Part shown: in pieces, positions 1-9,258 of the stretch
Layout: each line of letters begins with the position of its first letter
How positions within the stretch are numbered: position 1 is the first letter of the stretch
Assembly: GCA_036939755.1 (NCBI GenBank)
Contig: JALLAZ010000712.1
Coordinates: 1 to 12,541 of the forward strand
Direction: 5' to 3'
Length of the DNA stretch: 12,541 nt
Source of the DNA: Stephanodiscus triporus
Taxonomy: Eukaryota > Bacillariophyta > Thalassiosirophyceae > Thalassiosirales > Thalassiosiraceae
Made by a program: the position numbers and the translations under genes
Notes under the pieces: model-generated
Databases searched by the model: none
What the model was told of the DNA's origin: nothing
What the model saw: the letters and a program-made list of their open reading frames with translations, nothing else

Positions 1-159
1 TGAATGAAGGGAAGAGGCACGGCTGGGCCATCGCCCCCACACTACCCCGACTAAAATCCAATCGGTCATATTCACCTACCTCATCCCAAGACCCATCAAT
101 TATCACAAGCATCGAGCCGTCGCACGACTACTTTCCGGTGACGATATTATTATGGCAGT
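1..159 (+). promoter_or_regulatory. Upstream region of the large gene
   Basis: 159 bp between the window edge and ATG160. It is of mixed composition with no convincing TATA element, no RNA gene and no end of another gene. Confidence 0.25.
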
Positions 160-2994
160 ATGGTGAGAGATCCATCCTCCTCCCGCCATCAGCCGCATCG
201 CGGCAGGCGCAAACAGCGCAAGGGCAGGACCATGGCCTCACCCCCCACCCTCCCCGGCAGCGGCCGCGAGAGCCCGGCGGGCAAAATGGGCGTCGGCGGC
301 GGCATCGCTCCCGTCGCCTGCGTCAGGAAGGTCAGCCGCGAGAGCAGCGACGCCAGCGGCAACAACAACGTCAACAACAACAACAACGACGACGACGACG
401 ACGACGACGCCGTCCTCCTCTCGCTTGAGGAGAGCCTCAACTGGCACGAAATGACGACGTCGAGCCACTTCGCGTCGAGCTACGCAATCGGGGGCGCGGT
501 CGCCTCTCCCCCCCCTTCCCCTCCCGCGGCGGGGCAAGTCGTCACCCCCGCCGATGCCAACCCCATGGGGGGCGGGATGGGGAGTAGTGCCGCTCCCTCG
601 GGCGTCGCCGCGACCGATGCAGTCGTCGCCGCGAAAACGACAACGATGACGAAGGCGAACGACGAACACGACGACTACGACAACAGCGGTCGTCGTTTGC
701 AGGGCCTGATCGAACCGATAGCGCTCACGCGATCGCTGGAATCGCTGCTGACGACATCGAGCGACCTGACCGACAACGACTTCGACGACGGCTGTGGGAT
801 GGATCGAATGCGACAACGACGGGGGGGGGATCATCCGCGCGACGATGTCCAACAACGCGACCAAAAACAACAACAGAGAGAACGACGGGGAGGAGGAGGA
901 CGCACTGAGCGATCGCGGGGTTGGACGACGACGCCGGGGGGGGCGGCGGCGCAGACGCGACGACGGGGCCGCCGGGAGGAGGAGGTGGGAGCCGACCATC
1001 ATCGCGTCGAAGTCGTCGGCGGGAGGGGCGGCGGCTCGGATCCGGCCCTTCACGCGCCGAATGCGACGTGGACGAGGAGGAGCCCCTCTCCAAGGGGGGA
1101 CATCTTCCGTTCGCCGTCCCCATCGCCGTCGAGCACGTCCCCGTCCCCCGGAGGTCGCGCCGGTGCGAATGCGACCGCGACGGACGGAATCGACGACGTC
1201 GACGGGAGGGGGCGAGCCCCCCCCCCGCCGTCGCAGTCTCCGTCGGCCTCCTCGGCCGCGGCCGCCTCCGCGGCCGCGACCGTGCGACGGCACAATCGAT
1301 CGAGCACCATGCTCGGCGATGTCTACATGATGAACGCGCTCGGTGAATCGGAGACGGTCCCCTCCCCGCCGTTCAACCGGTACTTCGCGCCGCTCCGTCC
1401 GAATGCGATCTCGGCATTCGTGGCGCTCCGTCCGGATGCGGATGATTCGTCGTCCTCGGGCGACGGGCGAGAGGAGGAGGAGGAGGAGGAGGAGCGCAAC
1501 GTCGTCGTCTCCCGACCGATTCGACAGCAGAAACCGCAGCAACATGGGATCGTGGAGACGGGACGGATGGCGATGTCGCCGCCATTGCCGCCAATGCCGC
1601 CATGGGGAACGGCGTCGCCGCCACCGCGTAGGCCGAGGCGGGACGGCGCCGTCGCCGCGTCGTCGTCTGCCACCACGACGGACGCGAGGGAAGGTGGAGG
1701 CGGGATCAGGAAGAAGGCCGGCGACGGAAAGCAGCAGAAGGTCAAGCGGAACAATCTGGTCATACAGATCGCACCCCCACCCCCACCCCCACCCCCCCCG
1801 GGCCAATCTCGACAGCAGCAACTACAATCACCGTCACAATTGCCGTCGTCATCGTCGTCGCGGCTCCCACCGCCTCATCCGCTCACACACGTCCTTTCCT
1901 CACCCCCGATGTACCCCATAGCGTTCAAAAGACAGCCGTACCACGGCCATTCAAATTCGTTGAATTCGATAATGTCGGAAACATCCTCCGCGGCCGAGTC
2001 GGAGGCCACGCCGAGGATCTCGCAGGTGGGGAGGGGTGGGGGGGGGCGACGAGGAGGAGGATGGGGAGAGGGCGGAGAACTGCTGTCGCAGGGATACCAG
2101 GATAGGACCTTGACGTTCTCGTTCAGTGACGACGACGACGACGACGACGACGAGGTGGTGGGAGTTAGGATGGTTGACGGGGAGATCGAGGAGAACAAAG
2201 GCGGTGGCGCCGGAAGCTTCGGACGTAAGGTTGTGTCAAAGGAGAAGCCTAAGCGTCAGCGACCCATCCCGATCCCGGTCGCTATCCCGTTCAGCGAACT
2301 GAAGGGCGTCGGCATTTCCTTCTCCAGACAAGACGAGGTCGACTCCGATGCGGCGGCTGCGTTGGCCCTCGTGGTGGGGACAACGAGCGCGGTCGCTTCG
2401 ACCACTGTCGACGTTGACCCTCGCCAGGACCACTCGTGGGCGTTACCGACTGATGGCGAGGATCCTTCGAATGGATACAAATTTGAGGATGTGAGCTTTA
2501 TTGAAGGCAGCGACAAGGTCAACGGCAGCATTGACGACGGGGTCTACTCCAACGATGACGACTACCTCGACAGGGATGGGAATCACACGCGACAATTCTC
2601 GTCCGACGACAGGTTCTTCGAGGGGATACACAACTCTGGCCTGCAGTCGCTGTCTTTCGAACGAGTCTCCGACGCGGACCTGAACACATGCATGGACGTC
2701 GAGATCGAGTTGGTCTACAACAACAGCAGCCGCAACCTTGGCGGGAGTTTCGACACCGAAGATGAAGTCGATCACGAGGGTAGCGACTTCGGTGAGGACG
2801 AGAGGAAGGAGATGGAGAAACGGATTTTGCAGTGGAGGAGAGGCCGACATGCGTGGATGATGAATTCCGAAGGCGGTGGCGCTTGTCGGGAATCAGTTGG
2901 AATGGGAGAAGAGGATGAGCGGAGCCACCAACAGCAGCAAAAGCAACAGCAGCAGCAACAGCACCAGCACCAGTACCAACACCAGCAACAGCAG

Positions 2995-3039
<45 letters not shown>

Positions 3040-5508
3040 ATAAAGGAGAATTTCGACGGGGAAAACAATGATGATTATGACGATGTCGAGTTGGCTCCAT
3101 TACCGTGCAATAGAACACGACCGTACTCATACAAGTATGGTGAGTTGCAGGGGGCATCGACAGTGCCTAGAATGAGTAATTCCCATTCACCGCCTCCATC
3201 AACCACAATTGATGAAGATGATGATGACGACAACGATGACGGTGAAGAGGTCAAAGGTCTCACTTCTTCATTGAAAAAAATACACAACCGTCGACGACAG
3301 TCCGAATATTACGACGACCTAGACTACTTTGATCGTGATGCTGATCTTTGCCGTCACTACTGTTGTAGTGCATCATCGTCAACGTGGAAACTACAATCGG
3401 GCTGGAAGATGATACTTTTGATATCAAGTTGCTTCTTGATCTTAGCTTGGGTTTTCATAGACGACAAGATGAAAACGCACCACGATCAGTCGTACATAAG
3501 ACACGACGAATTATGGCACGACAAGGATCAGGAACCACTTAAGACGGACAACATTATAGGAAGGAGTAAGAACACCGATGACGGAGACGACTACTATGAG
3601 TCTAGTGCATTGCAAATCCCCATGGAAAATGATCACGATCATTCATCTTCATTGATTTCAAATAATCAACAAGACCCAACACAGCCTTACGGAATGGAGG
3701 ATAACATTATTGTCGAAACTGTTGCGTCCACAGCCCCAAGCAACAGTGTTCATCACCAAGCTTCTAATACTCAATTCAATAAATTTGTTGGTATCGATAC
3801 CATCAGCGTGCTTGGAATTTGCGAGCGTCACCCAAGCCTAGATTGGCTAGTCGATCGGTTGAAAAAACTGTATCCCGACATGAGGGTGATGAGCGGGTTT
3901 CCGTCGAGAGGCGACGACACCAGTAAGAAACTGGCACAAAGAGCATTACAAAACAATATCGTGAATCTCTCTCGTCTGCGGTCATCTCGTCGTTTTGCAA
4001 GGGTAATAGATCCCACATCCAACAATATAATTCGTCATTTTGGAAATGATGTAGAGAATGACCGTAGCGATAACGATTCAACGAATAGGAATGATTCTCA
4101 TCAAAAGTCCAAGACTGGAAACATTCTCGTGGTGGCAGTATCTGTCAATCCCTACGCCTGGGTCGAGTTGATGCGCGTTGATTCACAACATGATCCAATG
4201 TATGCTCCGACGAGCAATCTTGATGGAGGCACACTGGGATGGGAAGAATATGTTAAGGCGGTATTGCCCTCGGTTAATGGGACGATACTTGATCTTCGTT
4301 CGAAGAATATCCTTTCTGCTGTGACGGAATCCGAACAACATGATGGTGTGAGACTTGTCATTCCACTTCAATTCGAAGATTTAGTCGAGCCGTACAGTAA
4401 TTATGACAATTTCGTTTCGGATGAATCATTGTCTCTTCCGGGCATCGTCGGACTTTTGGATCAAATTCAGGCTCGGACGGGCCTGCGCGCCGATGAATCG
4501 TCCGGATGGCAGGAGCCCGCCAAAGAAAAAAATAATTTCTGGGCGGATCCAATCGGATGCATGGGCCACATTTGCATTCCTTCAGTAAACAAAATTAGCG
4601 AGGACTTGCACTACGTCCGATACATGAACGAACATGTCGACTGGTCTGCGGAACAGTTGATTGGGTACTACAGCAGGTCTGAACCGAAGCCGTCTGTGGA
4701 TCAGATTGTAGTACTAGGAGAAAGATGGAGCGGAGCAGAGTGGTTAGTAAATCGATTGAGTCGTTGCTTTCCGAATACCGAAGTGAAGTATGGATTTACA
4801 AGACCCGGAAAATGGTTTCAAACCGAACCTGAGCCTACATTAGAATCCCAGCCACAAACATTGGTTATAACTGTGTTCACGAATCCCCTCGACTGGGTAG
4901 AAAATATGCGACAAAATCCAATAAATGCTCCCGCTCACAAAAACATGGGCTGGGCTGATTTTGTAGCAACCCCGTGGGTGAGAAAGCGGTCTCATCTAGA
5001 TGAGACCTTGGGTGTCGCCAACTGTTCCTTCGGCTTTTCTTTCGAGGAAGTCGTTCCCTGCATGACTGGGAGAGATCCGCAGTCTGATTCCTTCCCATTG
5101 TACGAACTCCACCCGGCGTCGAGTGTATCCCACGCAGGCGAGCCCTATTCTAGTCTTCTGGAGCTCCGGGCGGATAAGATCCGCAACTTCTTGAGTGCTG
5201 CGACATTCGATGGTGTCGTCAACTTAATATCTGTGCGTTATGAAGACTTGGTATGGGACGATGATCATACCGATGATGGTTCGTATTCGACACTGCCTTT
5301 CCCCGGCATTGCTGGGCTTTTAGAAAAGATCCGCGATCGAACTAGTCTGATCCCTGATGTTGACGCTGGTTGGATCAGTGACGAAGATGGAACATTTAAA
5401 GCAGAGCCATTAGGATTTGAGAAAGGGAAGTTAGACGCGCACTACGTACAATGGATAGACGACCATGTAGATTGGGACGCCGAGAAACTTATTGGCTATA
5501 CTCCATGA
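160..5508 (+). CDS. Giant single-pass membrane protein with tandem P-loop/sulfotransferase-like domains
   Basis: A single open frame of 1782 codons. Residues 1 to about 1080 look disordered: Asn/Asp runs (69-83), a Pro run (539-547), Glu runs (~438-446), an Asp run (657-664), a Q-rich tract (924-960) and acidic stretches. One hydrophobic segment (about 1084-1100, MILLISSCFLILAWVFI) suggests type II topology with a luminal C-terminus; NLS, NDS, NGT and NCS sequons after it agree. Two related domains follow, about 1211-1504 and 1512-1782. Each has a VLG-start P-loop-like strand, an NPxxW motif (1330-1334 and 1575-1579), a 'PGI(V/A)GLL' helix and an ending HYVxxxxxHVDWxAExLIGY. The layout resembles algal sulfotransferase-like P-loop proteins (recalled, not searched), but activity is doubtful because both loops are altered. 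ATG160 is the first in-frame ATG; ATG232 is an alternative start. No intron is needed, but a frame-preserving one in the repeats cannot be excluded. Confidence 0.75.
388..408 (+). repeat. (GAC)7 microsatellite coding poly-Asp
   Basis: Seven perfect GAC units encode Asp77-83. They directly follow an (AAC)-type run that encodes poly-Asn. Confidence 0.9.
1774..1800 (+). repeat. C-rich repeat coding poly-Pro
   Basis: CCCCCA units repeated in frame encode nine prolines (539-547). The complementary strand is G-rich in evenly spaced runs and could form a G-quadruplex. Confidence 0.8.
2128..2151 (+). repeat. (GAC)8 microsatellite coding poly-Asp
   Basis: Eight perfect GAC units encode Asp657-664, followed by GAG. 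Confidence 0.9.
2929..3039 (+). repeat. CAG/CAA tract coding a poly-Gln region
   Basis: Thirty-seven codons (residues 924-960), nearly all Gln with a few His, Lys and Tyr, ending in an uninterrupted run of about 20 Gln. CAG and CAA are interleaved, which makes the DNA repeat impure. Confidence 0.95.
3409..3462 (+). other. Single transmembrane segment
   Basis: Codons for about residues 1084-1101 give a strongly hydrophobic run, the only one in the 1782-residue protein. It separates the repetitive N-terminal half from the paired domains. Both flanks carry lysine (GWK before, DDKMK after), so charge alone does not fix the topology. N-glycosylation sequons lie only on the C-terminal side near the domains, favouring a luminal C-terminus. 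Confidence 0.7.
3787..4671 (+). other. Domain copy 1 of the large protein, shortened and degenerate
   Basis: Residues about 1210-1504. It aligns by eye with copy 2 at the start (SVLGICERHPSLDWLVDRL), at NPYAW, at the LPGIVGLLDQI helix and at the final HVDWSAEQLIGYY. It has an extra polar insert of about 60 residues after the first helix (around 1245-1320). It lacks most of the middle segment that copy 2 carries around 1625-1665 (VPC, YEL, GEPY). The P-loop position reads CERHPSLDW rather than a GxxxSGTxW-type loop. Probably a non-catalytic copy. Confidence 0.6.
4696..5505 (+). other. Domain copy 2 of the large protein, more complete
   Basis: Residues about 1513-1782. It opens with IVVLGERWSGAEWLVNRL, the P-loop-like strand-loop-helix, then TNPLDWVENMR (1574-1584), VVPC (~1631-1634), YELHP (1648-1652), GEPYSSLLELR ending at 1670, VRYEDLV, a PGIAGLLEKI helix, and the closing HVDWDAEKLIGYTP. 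The order fits the full-length algal family as I recall it, so this copy is likely nearer the ancestral form. The loop SGAEW departs from the SGTxW expected of a sulfonucleotide-binding loop. Confidence 0.6.
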
Positions 5509-5793
5509 TTTTCAATGGCAGGAGTTCTAAAGTTCAACACATGGGCACATGCCCAAGTGCCTCAATTTTTCTTTTATTTTACCGGCAATAACATATGGAT
5601 TGTCTCGAGAATAACTGAGGGGATAGCCCTATCCGATACAATAATGCCAAGTACGTGCAACTCATTGTTTTTACAGTATTCCTCCGTGCTGCACACTCAT
5701 GTTGCCTACTAGCCTTAGTAATGTGCTAAGCTATGCAGCACATGTGTCCCACCACCACCAGCGCCCACTGGAAAATTCTTCCATGTAGACCTT
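5509..5793. other. Convergent 3' intergenic region
   Basis: The 285 bp between the stop of the large gene and the stop of the patatin gene, holding both 3' UTRs. It contains an inverted repeat (ATGTGCT 5721-5727, AGCACAT 5737-5743, 9-nt loop) and a weaker hairpin (GGCAC 5544-5548, GTGCC 5557-5561) followed by a T-rich stretch. A short open frame at 5515-5712 has no recognisable content. Confidence 0.6.
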
Positions 5794-6995
5794 CTAAAAC
5801 AAGTCACCTCTCTTTATCGCATCCTCAACTTCCGCCCTCAACCTCCTCTCCTTGAGCCACTCGTCCGCCAGCTCGCGCTCTCTCAAATCCTCCTCATACG
5901 ACCACCTCTCGGCATCGGCCCAACCCTTTTCGTACAATGTCTCCAGTTCCTTTCGCGATGAAGGCTGCGTGGCGTACCGGAAGAGTTCCGACATTTGGCC
6001 GGCTGGATTATCGTAATCTGGCTCCGGCGAGATCTGGTCGTGTTTGAGAGAGGCGGTGAGACCCACAGTTTCGTGAGGGAAGCAGGCCACAGTGACGGTT
6101 CGTTCGATGACAGGGGTTTCATTGTAGTCGTCGCTGATCGGATATTCGCCAACGAGAGACCCACCCATGCTACGTAGCTTTTCCTCCACTCGGGTGTTGA
6201 AGTTCAGGTGTGAAAAATCAGGGCACCCATATCGTTCTCTGTATGGTACGAGCAATGATGAATAGGAGATATTGAGGCGTGCAAAACTCTTGGCATGGAC
6301 GTACGCATGTCATATTGTTGACTTACATTGGCACCGAAAAAAATCCATCAACAATTACTCTGGGTATTCTTTCTCCTTCTTTATACCTGCAACATAACGC
6401 CAACAATAGTAATTGAGACTGGGCTGCGCCTTCCTGAAGCGATTCCAAGTCGACACTCTCATTCTCACCTCAGCCTCACCGGAAAAGGAGTGCTGAAAAA
6501 CGGAAACATGCTACTGTCGCAAACTGCCTCAATCAGCTCATCTCTTGTATCAAAGCGTGTTGTCAACACCGGCCTATTATTCGGGAAGAGCTCTCGATGC
6601 GCCAGGGCTACCACCCCTTCCCTCTCGTTTACAACCTCGTGTGCTTCCGGTAGGAAGCACTTCTCTAACTCGACCTTGAGCAGGGGCAACAACTTCCCGA
6701 TGGCCCTGCCACTGTGCCTTGTCTCGCACTCGTCGCACACGCGAAACGCGGCCTCCAATGCGCGAGCCGCGGGGGTTCGTGCGGCGTGGCTGGCGACGGC
6801 GATGGCGCCGGCCGATGCACCTGCCAGATGGACCTGGTCAGTGATCCGGCCTCGGTGTTCCAGGGCCGTGACCACTCCAAGATGGTACGGGAACAAAAGT
6901 CCACCCGGACTGAAGGAAAACCCCGTGGAGGAGGCCGGCGGGATCAGAGGCGAGGAGTTGCCCATGGCGGTGGTGCTGGAAGAGATGGCGACCAT
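5794..6995 (-). CDS. Patatin-like lipid acyl hydrolase, three exons
   Basis: Exons on the minus strand: 6995-6469, 6386-6327 and 6238-5794, giving 343 residues. Patatin enzymes cleave acyl chains from phospho- or galactolipids with a Ser-Asp dyad. The glycine-rich oxyanion segment is FSFSPGGLLFPYHLG (26-40), the nucleophile elbow is GASAG with Ser61, and the second dyad residue is Asp189 in VDGFF. GCPDF (200-204) and KHDQISP later in exon 3 match algal plastid patatins as I recall them. Intron 1 (6468-6387, 82 nt, GAG|GTGAGA to TTGCAG|G) is phase 2. Intron 2 (6326-6239, 88 nt, AAT|GTAAGT to TACAG|A) is also phase 2. Both joins keep the frame and yield PVRLRYKEGER and SVPIERYGCPDF. ATG6995 is the first ATG after the upstream stop near 7038; a further 5' exon is possible. 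No clear transit peptide is visible. Confidence 0.85.
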
Positions 6996-7327
6996 GGTTG
7001 GTTTATGCACGGCATGCAGTCGTATGTTGTGTGCTGTTTACGAACACGTACGTACCATACGTCGTCACATCAGTCACATCATTCCCACAACATCTCCGCA
7101 CGTGATTGAGTTCCCACGCAGTCTGGCTACGTAAATAATACTCGACCTTGACACCAGACACAAATGAGAGAACACTCTTTTGCGTCGATGTCGATTTGGA
7201 ACCCGAACCCTGAGGAGAAGAAGCGAAAAATACACTAAAGGAAAGTGTCGATCAAATCCTTCCATTTATCGGAAGCCCAACTCACTGCCCGATCTATTTA
7301 ATTCCCAAAGTCGTACTAAAATCAAAC
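6996..7327. promoter_or_regulatory. Divergent promoter region, patatin / acyltransferase
   Basis: 332 bp separate the two start codons and hold no supported gene. Candidate core elements are weak: TATTTAA at 7295-7301 lies about 27 bp before the acyltransferase ATG, and an AT-rich stretch near 7129-7141 precedes the patatin start. Shared control is inferred from the head-to-head layout only. Confidence 0.45.
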
Positions 7328-9258
7328 ATGAGACATATTAAGCCTCTCTTCGTTTCATTATGGGGCCGCCCTTTGCTGAAATCGCAGAGCGCCGTTGATC
7401 CTACTCAAAGATCAATTATGGATCCAACGAGAGTGTTGAAGATATCGAATTTCCCCACGTTACCAGACATCGATGCACCCCATGGGGCTAGAGCCATTCC
7501 TCCAAGGACTGATGCAACGTCAAGCGATAATGCGGGCGCAGACTCTTCATCTTATCTGATCCACAAAGGCCGCGCAGTGGAGATGATCAAACGATGCGTC
7601 TCTATCGAAGGCCTTACCCTGTCTAAAGGATGGACCGCCGAAGCAACTCAAGCTTTCATTCTCGCTATAGGTTAGTCGAATGTTTTGTGTTTTGGGCTAC
7701 TATTATCTACCTACTGTCTTTTTCACATATCGTACTGCCCATTCAATAAATCGCAGAAGCAGTAGTTCGTGCCAACCCCATCTTGACAGGAAAACTGATT
7801 GAAGAAAAAAATCAACCATGGCATTGGATCCGTCATGGCAATTTGCGAATCATTCCTAATGCATTTCCCCCAGAAAAACACTCCTTTGTGACTGTAGTTG
7901 ACCCACCACCTGACATGGCAACTCCAGGCCAGGCAATGCAAGATGAAATGACTGGAGACGAGAGTGCGAAAGATTTGTTCCGTTACGTCCAATCAAATGT
8001 GGCGGAATATCTCTTGGGCGAGGCCTCCTTTTCTTCTGATCAGATCAGGGACGGTAGTCCGCTATTTGCAGCGAAAATCATGGATTTTGGTGACGGCTAT
8101 GCAGCATACAGCGTCAGACTATCGCACGCAATAGGCGATGGCACCACTTACTTCCAGCTTGTAAGCCAGATCTCATCATTCATGAATGGCCTTACTCCAT
8201 CGAAGATTGACTGGGATAATCCTTTAAAAGCGACACATGAGATATACCCGGAGAACTTTTCAGAACGAGACTATCAAAGGAGTTATGGGTTGCCATTCGG
8301 ATGGGGCCTCTTCAAAGTATGCTGACACATTATTTTGCTTGCATTTTGATTGATGCTTTCGCACAAGTCTCATGCGCATGCCACCGTCTTCATCTCAACA
8401 GAATCTAAGGACCCTATCCAAACGAAAGTGCAGATATTTGCTGCTGAGGTGAGGTGTTATATGCTTGGGTTATTTCAAGGTTCAGGATGACTTGCGATGC
8501 ATTCTCACCAAATGCATTATCCAATCAATATCATATAGTAAAGAGAAAATTGCTAAAAAGAAGAAAGTGCTGCAGCAAACGGATGCAGATGATGGCGGAT
8601 CGATTAGTGCAAATGACATCATTATGTCATGTTTGTGCGAAATGTGCGGCTCCTCTGACATCTTTGCATTTGATAGAAGTGTTCGTGGAATCAAAGAAGG
8701 GGTGTCCAAATCATCCGCGGGGAATTTCTTCTGGGAGATACCCTTTGAACGAGAACATGGTAAGAGTCCATTCGAGATTCGAAATATCCTATCGAGTGAC
8801 GAAGGAAGTTACTTCGCCACCGATGGCGTCCCGTTGATGCCCTTTTTGAATGGTAGAGTTGGAAGAATAACGAGTTTGGCGAGCATAACCCGGCATCAGA
8901 CAACATTTCCCGGCACTGAATCGATCTGCCAGTTTCCTTCTGCTTCATTCATAAAGGTAGGCGATCGCTGCGTTCAAAGAGCATTCATCGAAGCGACCGT
9001 TGATGCATTCCTGTTCTTCTCAGCAAAATTGTGTGTGCCTCAACTCTGCAGGACCTACCACTTGACGTTGCCGTGATTTTCCGCTTCGATAAGGTACGGC
9101 GCGTACTCTCTGATATATCTGTATTCCATTTTTGCAAATATCGCGAGCCAATATCGTACTTCTTTCGCCAAACTTCAACAATTCAGAATCACTGGGGCGT
9201 AATGCACAATTTCAGGAAGGTTAATAAATCGCCTTTGCTGGAGGAGATCATGGCCTGA
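7328..9258 (+). CDS. HxxxDG acyltransferase (CAT/BAHD/WSD-like superfamily), six exons
   Basis: Proposed exons: 7328-7670, 7757-8316, 8368-8448, 8480 (or 8486)-8956, 9052-9093 and 9187-9258, about 522-524 residues. The catalytic motif is HAIGDG, His238 and Asp242-Gly243, in SVRLSHAIGDGTTYFQL; in this superfamily the His acts as general base in acyl transfer from acyl-CoA. Also family-like are ANPILTGKL after exon 1, SISANDIIMSCLCEMC, GNFFWEIPF, and the terminal strands LPLDVAVIFRFDK and GVMHNF. I see no BAHD DFGWG motif and no HH dyad of WS/DGAT, so the substrate class is open. Introns 1, 4 and 5 (86, 95, 93 nt) are clean GT-AG and frame-preserving. Intron 2 is 51 nt. Exons 3 and 4 join only across an unusually short gap (31 or 37 nt). 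The last exon has a second downstream copy. ATG418 codon 31 is an alternative start (7418). Confidence 0.75.
8449..8479 (+). other. Ultrashort putative intron or frame break in the acyltransferase
   Basis: Before it the frame reads TKVQIFAAE; after it VQDDLRCILTK. Reading straight through gives a stop at about 8488. The donor GAG|GTGAGG is strong. Acceptors TTCAAG (8479) or GTTCAG (8485) restore the frame with introns of 31 or 37 nt. A weaker donor GTGCAG at 8428 would give a 52-nt phase-0 intron but removes VQIFAAE. Confidence 0.5.

Noticed and set aside
238..1821. Long minus-strand frame of 527 codons inside the large gene
   Set aside because: Antisense of the GC-rich repeat region; composed of Arg/Val/Asp runs forced by GAC/CGA repeats, no domain, and the plus-strand frame continues into recognisable protein.
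138..1921. Other overlapping frames on both strands (Gln/Arg-rich or Pro/Arg-rich)
   Set aside because: Shadows of the trinucleotide repeats; they end at random and have no membrane or domain content.
2772..3068. Minus-strand frame with a poly-Cys run
   Set aside because: Direct antisense reading of the CAG/CAA tract.
5515..5712. 65-codon plus-strand frame after the large gene
   Set aside because: No recognisable content, starts 7 bp past a stop codon in a 3' UTR position.
6328..7134. Plus-strand frame of 268 codons
   Set aside because: Antisense of patatin exon 1 and its introns; the minus strand carries the GASAG and oxyanion motifs and clean splice sites.
8454..8837. 127-codon plus-strand frame overlapping acyltransferase exon 4
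   Set aside because: The other frame holds the family-like sequence (SISANDIIMSC, GNFFWEIPF) and continues correctly into later exons.
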